From Pseudomonadota bacterium (lineage in GTDB: Bacteria > Pseudomonadota > Alphaproteobacteria > UBA2136 > UBA6156), in assembly GCA_009927255.1 (NCBI GenBank), contig RFNJ01000096.1:1-41085 (forward strand): a stretch of DNA of 41,085 bases, read 5' to 3'. Below are positions 1-8,809 of the stretch, in pieces (the first letter of the stretch is position 1; each line of letters opens with the position of its first letter). Under the pieces are notes generated by a model. That model saw only the letters and a list, made by a program, of their open reading frames with translations. It was not told where the DNA came from and made no database searches. Made by a program: the position numbers and the translations under genes.

Positions 1-2
1 TG

Positions 3-617
3 TTGGGCCGAGACCCCGGCGTCACCTTGGCCGCCCACGATTACTTGGTGAACGTCTCCGGCGTGCTTAAGTCAGCGGGCCTCATCGAAGAACAAAAGTT
101 CCAAGTTTTGGCCACTTCCGCCAGCCGCGATGGCCTCACCGGCCTCTACGACAAATCCACTTTCGCCCGCCTGCTCTCCGATGAACTGGCCCGCCAAGCT
201 CGTTTCGGCCGTCCGGTCACGCTGGTGTTGGTGGATATCGACCACTTTAAAAAACTGAACGACACCTTCGGCCACGCTGATGGCGACGTGGTGCTTGCCC
301 AAGTGGCCCAACTCATCGCCGCCCAAGCCCGCAGTACCGATAGCTGCGGGCGGTTTGGTGGCGAAGAATTCGGCGTCATTTTGCCCGAAGTAGACGCCCA
401 AGCAGGGAATTTATTGGCCGAACGGATCCGCGCCAACGTGGAAAGATATTTCACCACCACGCCCTACAAAGTCACCGTCAGCATTGGTGTTGCCAACGGC
501 ACACCGGGAGTCAAGGCCGAAGACCTCGTCCGCGCCGCCGACGCCGCGCTGTATCAAGCCAAACACCAAGGCCGCAACCGCGTTTGTTTAGCCACCGAAA
601 TCGTCACCACGATTTAA
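3..617 (+). CDS. GGDEF-domain protein (diguanylate cyclase), 5' end probably truncated by the window
   Basis: LTGLYDKSTFARLL..., VDIDHFKKLNDTFGHADGD, GGEEF signature (RFGGEEFGVILPE), and RxxD (RSTD) five residues upstream of GGEEF, as in a c-di-GMP I-site. Confidence 0.9.
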   Translation: MGRDPGVTLAAHDYLVNVSGVLKSAGLIEEQKFQVLATSASRDGLTGLYDKSTFARLLSDELARQARFGRPVTLVLVDIDHFKKLNDTFGHADGDVVLAQVAQLIAAQARSTDSCGRFGGEEFGVILPEVDAQAGNLLAERIRANVERYFTTTPYKVTVSIGVANGTPGVKAEDLVRAADAALYQAKHQGRNRVCLATEIVTTI

Positions 618-621
618 GGTA

Positions 622-650
622 TTGACAATTCAACCTGTTCGCCATATTTA
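622..650 (+). promoter_or_regulatory. Putative sigma70-type promoter for an intergenic RNA: TTGACA (622-627), 17-nt spacer, TATTTA (645-650)
   Basis: Perfect -35 consensus, 17-nt spacing and a 4/6 -10 box, just after the GGDEF stop codon; no plus-strand CDS follows before recJ (minus). Confidence 0.5.
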
Positions 651-656
651 GGCTAC

Positions 657-875
657 TCATTACTTAACACGCCGCATCATAAATTAGCCCATTTCCCAGT
701 TCCCCAGCTACCAGTGATGGGCTGACGGAGGAGTCGGAAAGCCCCTTAATAGCTGCTAACTGCGGGCCATCACTGGTTGGCGCTTCCCCCGCAAGCAGCA
801 GCTTTCCCCACAATGGTTACAGAGGGTGCAAACTCTGCAACCACCCCCCACAGCGCACAGCTGTGGGGGCTCTTT
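657..875 (+). ncRNA. Candidate structured small RNA with an H-type pseudoknot and its own terminator
   Basis: Stem A CCAGTGATGG(711-720)/CCATCACTGG(767-776); stem B AGCTGCT(751-757)+TGCGGG(761-766) with CCCGCA(788-793)+AGCAGCT(797-803); order A5'-B5'-A3'-B3' is a pseudoknot. Also hairpin TGGTT-A-CAGAG/CTCTG-C-AACCA (814-843), and a terminator hairpin. Confidence 0.5.
845..875 (+). terminator. Rho-independent-like terminator hairpin
   Basis: CCCCCACAGC (845-854) / GCTGTGGGGG (860-869) followed by CTCTTT; may also serve recJ from the other strand. Confidence 0.6.
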
Positions 876-878
876 CAT

Positions 879-2699
879 TTACACCACCGCATCCTTCACC
901 TGCACATCCAACAACGCCTTGCCATTAAACACCCGCGGCCGCAGCGTTGCCGCCAAAGTTAGCGCCCGCCCACCCGATTGCCCCAGCACCGCCCCCAGCG
1001 GCGTATTCATCGCCCCAAAGCAAATCGCATCCACCCCACCACCACCCACACCGGCCAGCCGCAGGCGCAAGTGTTCTTGGGTCGCCCCCACCGGCTTGGC
1101 ATGCACAATCCGCGCTTGCTCCAAGGCCAAAACTGGCTCGGGATTACCATTGCCAAACGGCCCCAACTGCTGCAGCGCCTGCCCCATGTCCGGCGTCAAG
1201 TTCGCCACACTCGCCCGCGCCGCAATCCCCAACTGCGGCGCCAACCGCACCGCCAGCGGAATATCCGCCATAGTACTATCTTGGGCCAACTGTGCCGCCA
1301 AAGCCTGCGCCAACAATCGCCCAAACGCCGCCAAGTTGGCAGGCTGTAAGGTAATCCCCGCCGCCATCGCATGCCCGCCACCACTCAGCAGCACATCGCC
1401 GCACGCCCGCACTGCCGCACCCAAATCCAGGCCAACCACACTGCGTCCCGACCCCTTCAACACTCCATGCTCATCCACCCCCAGCACAAAGGTCGGGCGG
1501 TTAAACCGCTCCTTCACCCGCGCCGCCACAATCCCTGCCACCCCGGGGTGCCAGCCTTGGCCATGCAGCACCAGCGCCAATGTTGCATCGGTAAATTGCC
1601 CTTCGGCTTGCGCCAATGCCTCGCGCAAAACCTCTTTCTCAATCGCCTGCCGCTGGGTGTTTAATTCCTGAAGCCGCTGAGCGAAAACCAACGCCTGCGC
1701 ATCATCATCAGTCAGCAATAAATCCATTGCGCTGCGCGCACTCTCCACCCGCCCCGCCGCATTCAGCCGTGGCGCCAAGCCAAAGGCCAGACCGATGGCG
1801 CTCACATCATCCCGCACCCCCGCTACGCTGGCCAACGCCGCCAAGCCGCGATGCTGCCACGTCGCCAACTGCTGTAAACCTTTGGCCACCAGCACGCGGT
1901 TATAGTCCACCAACGGCATCACATCCGCCACCGTGGCCAGCGCCACCATTCCCAGCAACGGGGTGAGTGAAGGCTCTACCCGCTCCTTAAAAAACCCACT
2001 CTCGCGCAAATGCCGATTCAGCGCCATCAGCACATAAAAAATCACCCCGCTGGCACACAGGTTCTGTAACGGGCTGGCACAGTCGGCACGCTGCGGATTC
2101 ACAATCGCCAACGCCGGCGGCAAGCTCGCCCCCGGCTGGTGGTGGTCGGTCACAATCACTTCCATCCCCAAGGCTTGGGCTTCAGCCAAAGCTTCATGCG
2201 CGGTGGTGCCGGTATCTACCGTTACCAGCAGCCGCACGCCTTGCCCATGCAATACGCGCATGGCGGCTGGGTTGGGCCCATACCCCTCACTCAACCGCTC
2301 CGGAATATAAACAATCGGCTCCGCCCCAAATCCACGCAAATACCGCACCAAAATCGCACACGCACAGGTGCCATCCACATCATAATCACCAAAAATCCCC
2401 ACCACTTCACGCGCCACAATCGCCTGCGCCAAGCGTCGCACCGCCACATCAAGGTCTTTCAGCGTAAACGGCGGAGGCAATTGCTCCAACCGCGGGTTCA
2501 AAAACACCGTCGCTCGCTCCGCCAAACCAAACCCCCGCGCCGCCAAAATCTGGGCAATCAACGGCGACATCCCCGTGCTCTGCGCCAAAGCCGCCGCCTG
2601 CCGAGAATTCCCCTCCGCCCAAACCCACCGCTGCCCAAGCACTGAAAGCTTATCCCCGCCCAAAGGCGCCAAAACCGCTGCCGCATTGCCCATATTCAT
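879..2699 (-). CDS. recJ: Single-stranded-DNA-specific exonuclease RecJ
   Basis: DHH-family motifs GIFGDYDVDGTCACAIL, VTVDTGTTAHEAL, VTDHHQPG, and C-terminal SGGGHAMAAGITL; full-length 606 aa. Confidence 0.95.
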   Translation of the reverse strand: MNMGNAAAVLAPLGGDKLSVLGQRWVWAEGNSRQAAALAQSTGMSPLIAQILAARGFGLAERATVFLNPRLEQLPPPFTLKDLDVAVRRLAQAIVAREVVGIFGDYDVDGTCACAILVRYLRGFGAEPIVYIPERLSEGYGPNPAAMRVLHGQGVRLLVTVDTGTTAHEALAEAQALGMEVIVTDHHQPGASLPPALAIVNPQRADCASPLQNLCASGVIFYVLMALNRHLRESGFFKERVEPSLTPLLGMVALATVADVMPLVDYNRVLVAKGLQQLATWQHRGLAALASVAGVRDDVSAIGLAFGLAPRLNAAGRVESARSAMDLLLTDDDAQALVFAQRLQELNTQRQAIEKEVLREALAQAEGQFTDATLALVLHGQGWHPGVAGIVAARVKERFNRPTFVLGVDEHGVLKGSGRSVVGLDLGAAVRACGDVLLSGGGHAMAAGITLQPANLAAFGRLLAQALAAQLAQDSTMADIPLAVRLAPQLGIAARASVANLTPDMGQALQQLGPFGNGNPEPVLALEQARIVHAKPVGATQEHLRLRLAGVGGGGVDAICFGAMNTPLGAVLGQSGGRALTLAATLRPRVFNGKALLDVQVKDAVV

Positions 2700-2714
2700 C
2701 CTCTACCCATAGCA

Positions 2715-2740
2715 CAAAAAAGCCGCCTCTAGGGCGGCTT
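2715..2740 (-). terminator. Intrinsic terminator downstream of the phasin-like gene
   Basis: AGCCGCC/GGCGGCT hairpin followed on the minus strand by TTTTTT. Confidence 0.75.
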
Positions 2741-2762
2741 GGATGCCTATAAAATAAGCAGA

Positions 2763-3251
2763 TTAGGAGCTACGCTTGCTACCTTCTTGGCTACCCTGCT
2801 TGCCCCACTCCATCCCCTGCATCATTTGTTTGCTGATGATGTCACTGCACTGGCTCTGCGCCTTCTGCCAATAGCTGGCCATTTCTTGGGCGCAGCTTTG
2901 GGCTTTTTCGGCAGCTTTTTGGCTCAGTTGGGTTTGCTTTTGCATATATTCTTCCATGCCCTTGGCGCTGCCCAGTTCGCGCATCGCTTCAATGCAATCT
3001 TCCATGGTGCTTTGGGCGTATTTAAACTGCTTTTCGGTGCAGGTGCTGCAAGTGTCGGCAATGGTGGTGCTCACCTTCTTCATAATTTCCATGTTCTGCT
3101 TGCCAGCCTGCATGCTGGCGCTCATTGCGGTGTTCATGTCCCACATTTTCTGCATCGTGGTCTGAAAGTTTTGGGCATAGTTCGCAGGGTCAAACATCTT
3201 GGCAAATTCAGGGTTCATCATGGCAGGATTAAACATGGCAATAGCATCCAT
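2763..3251 (-). CDS. Phasin-like family protein (162 aa)
   Basis: Small, Met/Gln/Ala-rich, amphipathic-helical protein; pattern resembles phasin_2-type proteins; good start and downstream terminator. Confidence 0.55.
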   Translation of the reverse strand: MDAIAMFNPAMMNPEFAKMFDPANYAQNFQTTMQKMWDMNTAMSASMQAGKQNMEIMKKVSTTIADTCSTCTEKQFKYAQSTMEDCIEAMRELGSAKGMEEYMQKQTQLSQKAAEKAQSCAQEMASYWQKAQSQCSDIISKQMMQGMEWGKQGSQEGSKRSS

Positions 3252-3379
3252 TGGTTGTTCTTATGTCGTCAAATCTTACCCACCCCACACCCATTGTCAA
3301 CCACTTTTTTTCACCGCACCAAAGCCCCTGCTGCCTTTTTATCCCAAATATCACACCAGCCAACCAAACAGCCAAGTAT

Positions 3380-4789
3380 TCACTTCTTATCGGCAGTTAT
3401 CGGCGGGTTCTTAATCCCCGCCGTGGTCACCTTCGGCTTGCTGTTTTTCTCTCTAAATTGCGTTTGTGGTTTCAGGCTTACGGCGCTAATTGCCTTCTCA
3501 ACTTGGTTAATACTCCCCGCATATTGGGCATTGGCTGTCGGTGCCGCCTGCACGTTGTTCATATAAGCCGCATCTTTGCCAGTAAGGGTTGGTGCTGCCC
3601 CATGGCTTTCCTCTTTCCACGCTAGCCCTGCGGTCACAATCCGCTGCCGCCAGGTGTTCTCCACAAAGCGCCGTGGCTTAAACTCTGAGGCAATCCCCTC
3701 CTGCGGCCGCGTCAAAAACGCCAAGATATTCCCCGCCGCCGCAGGGGCATACGTCACCTCGCGCCCTACCCACCCCACCGAATATATAATGTTCGGCTGG
3801 GTGCTCCATGGCCCCAGCGCAGGCAAAAAGTCGGGCGTCACCCACTGGGTATAAGCCGCTACTGCGGGCGCTGGCGCCGGGCCAAAGTGCTGGTAAAGGG
3901 TCGGGAATAATTTCTCCATATGCTGCTTCAAGTTCACCACCAGCGCATCATCCGGCTCGGTTTTGGGGGTGGCTTGGCGCGGCTCCAAAATCGCATCATA
4001 AAACACATCCACATGCCCACCGCGCTGCACAATCAGCATATGCCCTTCCTGCAAACGCGTCACCAGCAGCGGCAAATCAAGCGTGCTGGCAACGTCTGGC
4101 GCCACATCAAAGCCCAAATAGTGCCCCCGCGCAGGCCGCAGCGGCGGCAGCATCGCCGCCGGAACCAACTTCTTCGCCAGCTCCACACTACTTAAAACCA
4201 CATAACTCGGCTCCACCGCACTGCCATCGGCCAGCGTCAAGCGCACACTTGCTGGCCCATGAATGCCCAGCTCCAGCCCCACCACCGCCGCGCTTAACGT
4301 GCCAATACCCCGCTCGGCAATCGCCGTTTGTAAAATCTCCTCCAGATTTGGCACCAGCATCTGCCCGCCTTCATCAAACTTTGCTCCCCGCACCGTGCTA
4401 CCCGCCAACCATTTGCGTAAGTTTTCCGCCAGCATTTCGGTGGGTAAAAAAGTAATTTTCTCCCCCGCCAAAGCATCAATCACCGCCTCATCACGCAGCA
4501 GCTTTTCGCGCCCGGGGCTACTGGCAAGGTCGGCGGTGGGCTTGGGTTGCAGCAAGGCGGGCAAACCAAGCCGCTCACTGGCACTGCGCCACAGGTTAAT
4601 GCTGTGCTGGAAAAGCGACGGCAACCCCCCATCGGCATTAATGGAAACCAGCTCCGGATTCATCGGCAAAATCCCCCGTGCGGGCTGCGGCACCAGCACC
4701 ACCGGCAGCCCTTTATGCTGAATTTCCAGCGCCAGCAACAGCGCCGCAGGCCCATGGCCCACAATCACAATCGGCTTGCTCGCATCCAT
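3380..4789 (-). CDS. FAD-dependent oxidoreductase-like protein (Rossmann N-terminus)
   Basis: IVIVGHGPAALLLALEIQHKGLPVVLV resembles a GxGxxA/G dinucleotide-binding fold; start chosen at MDASKPIVIVG rather than the ORF-track upstream Met at 4921. Confidence 0.6.
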   Translation of the reverse strand: MDASKPIVIVGHGPAALLLALEIQHKGLPVVLVPQPARGILPMNPELVSINADGGLPSLFQHSINLWRSASERLGLPALLQPKPTADLASSPGREKLLRDEAVIDALAGEKITFLPTEMLAENLRKWLAGSTVRGAKFDEGGQMLVPNLEEILQTAIAERGIGTLSAAVVGLELGIHGPASVRLTLADGSAVEPSYVVLSSVELAKKLVPAAMLPPLRPARGHYLGFDVAPDVASTLDLPLLVTRLQEGHMLIVQRGGHVDVFYDAILEPRQATPKTEPDDALVVNLKQHMEKLFPTLYQHFGPAPAPAVAAYTQWVTPDFLPALGPWSTQPNIIYSVGWVGREVTYAPAAAGNILAFLTRPQEGIASEFKPRRFVENTWRQRIVTAGLAWKEESHGAAPTLTGKDAAYMNNVQAAPTANAQYAGSINQVEKAISAVSLKPQTQFREKNSKPKVTTAGIKNPPITADKK

Positions 4790-4882
4790 CTGCACATCGT
4801 CCATGCCATCAATCTGCCGCCACCTCAGGCGCCAAAGCAAGCACGGCTTGACGTCCCCCGCCACAGCAAGCAAAGTGCCGCG

Positions 4883-5806
4883 ATGCCAAAGCCACACCTG
4901 CCCAACTCCAACCACACCCACATCCTCAGCGGCCTACCGCTGCGCGATGCCCTGTTGGCGCAGGTCAAAGCCCAACTCCAAACCCACCGCCTCACCCCTT
5001 CATTGCATATCATTCAAGTGGGCAACAATCCCGCCAGCACCGCCTACATCACTCGCAAACAAGCTGCCTGCGCCCAAGTCGGCATCACCAGCCAGTTGCA
5101 CCAACTGCCCGAAACCACCGCCGAATCCACCCTCGCCACCACCATCAAAAAACTCCAAACCAGCCACCATCCCACCGCCATCATCATCCAAACCCCATTG
5201 CCCGTCGGCTGGAACACCCCAGCCGCGCTCAACCTCGTCCCCGCCGCACAGGATGCCGACGGCCTCAGCCACAGCAGCATCGCCCTGCGCCAAAACCAAA
5301 GCCCCACCGTGCTGCTGCCCGCCACGCCGCTTGCCGTGCTGCGCCTGCTGGAACATGCGGGCGTGCAATTGGCAGGCACCCCCATCGCCGTCATCGGTAA
5401 AGGCATGGTCGTCGGCGCCCCGCTGCGCCACATGCTCAGCCAAGCCGGCGCCCACGTTATCGGTATCGATAAATCCACCGCTAACCCCGCCCAAAAATGC
5501 CAACAAGCCCAAGTGGTGGTCAGTGCGGCTGGCGTGCCCAACCTCGTCACCGCCGCATGGCTCACCAAGGGCGCCGTTGTCATAGATGTCGGCATCACGC
5601 GCCAAGCCAGCAAACTGGTCGGCGATGCCAATGCAAGTAGCCTCCAAAATCACGCCCGTATCCTCACCCCCGTCCCCGGCGGCGTCGGGCCAGTCACCGT
5701 CGCCAGCATCCTCACCAACGTTGCGGACGCCGCCTTCCAGCAAGCCAACCTCCCCCGCCCACAGTGGCATATCCCCCGCGCCACCATCCCACTGTCCGCA
5801 TATTAA
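4883..5806 (+). CDS. folD: Bifunctional methylenetetrahydrofolate dehydrogenase/cyclohydrolase FolD
   Basis: YITRKQAACAQVGI (Y-x3-K), QTPLP, DADG, VIGKGMVVGAPL, TPVPGGVGPVT; the ORF-track start (4547) overlaps the divergent gene, so a start at 4883 is preferred. Confidence 0.88.
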   Translation: MPKPHLPNSNHTHILSGLPLRDALLAQVKAQLQTHRLTPSLHIIQVGNNPASTAYITRKQAACAQVGITSQLHQLPETTAESTLATTIKKLQTSHHPTAIIIQTPLPVGWNTPAALNLVPAAQDADGLSHSSIALRQNQSPTVLLPATPLAVLRLLEHAGVQLAGTPIAVIGKGMVVGAPLRHMLSQAGAHVIGIDKSTANPAQKCQQAQVVVSAAGVPNLVTAAWLTKGAVVIDVGITRQASKLVGDANASSLQNHARILTPVPGGVGPVTVASILTNVADAAFQQANLPRPQWHIPRATIPLSAY

Positions 5807-5890
5807 CCACCGCACATTGACGCGCCAAACCCCACCCCCCATAATCCCCCCAATAAAAATTAAAAACTCAAAATAAATCAGGAGCCTTCC

Positions 5891-6709
5891 ATGCCCCACA
5901 TCCGCCCTATGTATAGCCTCATCATCGCCCTCACTCTCGCCGCCCCCATTGCCATCGCCCAAGAAACCCCGGTCGTTGAAGACCACAGCGCGCATATGAT
6001 GGCCACCCCCGCCCCCGCCGCCCAAACGTCCTCCACCCAAGCCTTCCTCCAAGCCAACGATAAAATGCACAAAGGCATGAACATCACCTTCACCGGCGAT
6101 GCCGACACCGACTTCATCATGGGCATGATTCCCCACCACCAAGGCGCCATCGACATGGCCAAAGTCGTCATCAAACACGGCAAAGACCCCGAAGTGAAAA
6201 TGCTCGCGAATGACATCATCAAAGCCCAAGATAAAGAAATCCGCTGGATGCAAGACTGGCTCGAACTCCACGGCCCCAAAACCACCACCAGCCCCGCCAC
6301 CACGCCTGCGGCTGCCCAAGCTGCGGTGTTGGATAGCATGGAAAGCCAAATCCAAGCCGCCCAGCAAAAGGTCAACGAAATCGAAAAACGCATCGAAGCC
6401 AAACCCGCAATGCCGATGTTAGAACCAACTCTCGAAACCATGCCAGAAAGCATCGTTCCAGCAACCACAACCCCCACCACCATCTCCCCAACCGTTACCA
6501 ATAAAACCACCAAAGTCACCACCGAAATGATCCAAAAAGATACCGAAAAACTCATGGCCCCCATCGCTGCCGAAGTCGCCACCGAAGCCTCTGCCACCAT
6601 CAAAACCGTGTCCGAAAAACTCGACGAAATCAGCCCCGAAGCTGCCAACTCAGGCATGATGCCCGAAGAAGATCCCACCACCTTCCGCCAACCCGGCATG
6701 TCCTACTGA
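5891..6709 (+). CDS. DUF305-domain secreted protein with long C-terminal extension
   Basis: Signal-like N-terminus (MYSLIIALTLAAPIAIAQ) and DTDFIMGMIPHHQGAIDMAKVVIKHGKDPEVKMLANDIIKAQDKEIRWMQDWL. Confidence 0.85.
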   Translation: MPHIRPMYSLIIALTLAAPIAIAQETPVVEDHSAHMMATPAPAAQTSSTQAFLQANDKMHKGMNITFTGDADTDFIMGMIPHHQGAIDMAKVVIKHGKDPEVKMLANDIIKAQDKEIRWMQDWLELHGPKTTTSPATTPAAAQAAVLDSMESQIQAAQQKVNEIEKRIEAKPAMPMLEPTLETMPESIVPATTTPTTISPTVTNKTTKVTTEMIQKDTEKLMAPIAAEVATEASATIKTVSEKLDEISPEAANSGMMPEEDPTTFRQPGMSY

Positions 6710-6714
6710 TAAAG

Positions 6715-6750
6715 TGACCGCGCAGCGGTCATGCCGGCGAAGGCCGGTAT
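6715..6750. repeat. Tandem-hairpin intergenic palindromic repeat (REP-like)
   Basis: TGACCGC-GCA-GCGGTCA (6715-6731) followed by ATGCCGGC-GAAG-GCCGGTAT (6731-6750). Confidence 0.6.
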
Positions 6751-6816
6751 CCACGAAAACAGATTATATGAGTAGCACAACACTCAATAAAATCCTGTAA
6801 AAAAAAAGGGAAAAAC

Positions 6817-8799
6817 CTACCCCTTCTTCATATTCATCATTAACACCCCCCCCACCCCCAATAAAGCCAAAACCAGCCCCGCCGCCTGCCCAAAATTGGC
6901 CGAAAAATGGAAAATCATCGTCGCCAACCCCATCATCCCCACCGGCAGCAGCACCATCATCATACCACCAGCCCCCTTGTCATGAATTGCCATATTGCCA
7001 AACTTTTTCGGGTCGTGTTTACGCCCCCGCTCCAACGCCTCACGCTGGTTGGCCAGCAGGCCAAAGCGCGGGTCATCAATCAACCGTAACGCCCCCTCAA
7101 AAGCGGCAATAATCTCATAAAAACTGGCAAATCCACCACGCCGCGCCGTCTCGGCAATCAGTTCGCTGGCCAGTGGGTTAATTGCCATCGGCAGCTGCCA
7201 GCGCCGGTAAAAATGGTTGTAGGGGATTAAATTCGGCGTAAACCGCTGCCGTGGCTTGTTGCTGCCAATGCCTGCCGCCAGCAAATGGTCCATCTGCCAG
7301 TTGGTCAGCCACGGTTTTATGTCTGCCCACACAGTCGGCTTAATCCGCTCTTTCTCCATCACTTTCAGGCTATTCAGCAGTTTGTCGCAGTGGGCCAGTA
7401 GCGGCCCATCGCTCACCGTTTCATCGGCGGGCAGCAAATAGGGCAGCCGCACGTCCTTAAACGGCGTCACCACCATCGCCCACATATACCAATAATTCAG
7501 CGTGCTATCCTGCAGCAGCATCCGCAGTTCTTGGTCGGGGAACACATTCTCCCGCCACGCCCGCCCATCCAGCGCCATATAAAACAGCACTTGGTCAAAG
7601 CTTGGCGTGGGGCACACCTGCGCCATGGTGTTCAAAAACCTCACCCGCACAAACCACCCCATGCTGCCGGTTTGCAGCGGCAGTTGGCGCATGCTGCGCG
7701 CCACTTCGCTATAGTTTTCATAGGCAAGGTGCAAATTCTTTTCAACCTCATCCACCAGTTCCAGCTGTGGCTTGGGTAAATTCACCGCATGCACCAATTG
7801 GGGGTGGAACCACACCACATACAGCGCCGCCCCCCCCAGCGCCCGCAGCGTCACATCGCGCATCGCCTCAAACTCCGCCGTTGTCCATACATCGGGGGTT
7901 ATGCTCGCCAGCAGCGCCCACACCCGCAGCGGCAGGGTGCCATGGCTTAGCAAACCATCCTTGCCCATCAGGTTTTTTGGCTCCAGCACACCCGTCTCGC
8001 GTACCCACTCCAGCACGCGCTCGTGGCCAAAGTGGCGCTCACTGCTTAGCGCCAAGTAGCGGTAAAACATTAAGCGTTCGGGCCGTATCTTCTCGCTAAA
8101 AATCATGCTGCGCTGGGCAAATTCCCGCGCCTCTGGCAGCATGGTCGGGGCTTGGTTGTTGGTCAAATAATATAAAACTTGGCTCAAAAGGGCTAAAATG
8201 GTGTGGTTATGCGGGTCACCCTGCAGCACATTTTTCAGCAAGGTCACGGTGTCCATTGCCCGCCCCGCCTCAAAGGCCCGCACTGCCTGCTGTAGCTTGC
8301 TTAAAACGGGTAATGAAACATTCATCCGCTCACTCTGTTCCCGTGTCATCAGCTCCAGCTCATTGTGCATCAGCGCAAAGCAAACCGCCGCTGGCCCTTG
8401 CAGCTTGTCGGTGGCACGGGTGGGGATAACCTGCGCCATCTCCTGCCACCGTACCAACATGCCATTCAGCAAGCCATCCGGCGCCTCGGCCATTGCCCGT
8501 GGCGCGCTAAATTGCCCCCTGTCAGCCACCGGCACCGCCTGCTCCGCCAACGCCGTACTGGGCTGTTCAATCACCGGCTCTGCCGCTGCCACATAGCGCC
8601 GTTGGTCGGCCAAAACTGCGCGCTGCACTTTGCTGAAAAACGCCAATACATCACGGCTAACCGGAATCAACACCCGCCGCCCATGCTCGTCATCGGCGCT
8701 ACGGCTTTTTTCAATCCGCAGGTTGCGGCGTTCCTGCTGGCGCTTATCCACCTGTCGGCGCAGGGTGGCCAGGGTGTTGCGCATCTCTGCCAGGCTCAT
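6817..8799 (-). CDS. Conserved-looking hypothetical protein with C-terminal transmembrane segments
   Basis: Long ORF; TM-like C-terminus MMMVLLPVGMMGLATMIFHF...AAGLVLALLGVGGVLMMN; start MSLAEMRNTLATLRRQ preferred over the ORF-track Met at 8841; adjoins or overlaps the next gene. Confidence 0.7.
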   Translation of the reverse strand: MSLAEMRNTLATLRRQVDKRQQERRNLRIEKSRSADDEHGRRVLIPVSRDVLAFFSKVQRAVLADQRRYVAAAEPVIEQPSTALAEQAVPVADRGQFSAPRAMAEAPDGLLNGMLVRWQEMAQVIPTRATDKLQGPAAVCFALMHNELELMTREQSERMNVSLPVLSKLQQAVRAFEAGRAMDTVTLLKNVLQGDPHNHTILALLSQVLYYLTNNQAPTMLPEAREFAQRSMIFSEKIRPERLMFYRYLALSSERHFGHERVLEWVRETGVLEPKNLMGKDGLLSHGTLPLRVWALLASITPDVWTTAEFEAMRDVTLRALGGAALYVVWFHPQLVHAVNLPKPQLELVDEVEKNLHLAYENYSEVARSMRQLPLQTGSMGWFVRVRFLNTMAQVCPTPSFDQVLFYMALDGRAWRENVFPDQELRMLLQDSTLNYWYMWAMVVTPFKDVRLPYLLPADETVSDGPLLAHCDKLLNSLKVMEKERIKPTVWADIKPWLTNWQMDHLLAAGIGSNKPRQRFTPNLIPYNHFYRRWQLPMAINPLASELIAETARRGGFASFYEIIAAFEGALRLIDDPRFGLLANQREALERGRKHDPKKFGNMAIHDKGAGGMMMVLLPVGMMGLATMIFHFSANFGQAAGLVLALLGVGGVLMMNMKKG

Positions 8800-8809
8800 G
8801 GTCGCACCG

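Noticed and set aside
719-745. Possible hammerhead-like core (CTGACGG...GGAAAG) in the intergenic RNA
   Set aside because: Core does not match CUGANGA...GAAA and the natural pairing (GAC/GTC within GGGCT/AGCCC) is incompatible with stem II.
661-875. Considered RNase P, tmRNA, SRP RNA, 6S RNA or a c-di-GMP riboswitch as identity of the intergenic RNA
   Set aside because: None of the remembered conserved motifs are present, and no plus-strand gene follows for a riboswitch to control; a covariance-model search is still needed.
826-1671. 281-aa plus-strand ORF and its neighbours opposite recJ
   Set aside because: Antisense to recJ, Pro/Ala/Ser-rich shadow translation without domain motifs.
4547-4882. 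N-terminal 112-aa extension of FolD in the ORF track
   Set aside because: Overlaps the divergent oxidoreductase gene and has no FolD-like content; true start is most likely ATG 4883.
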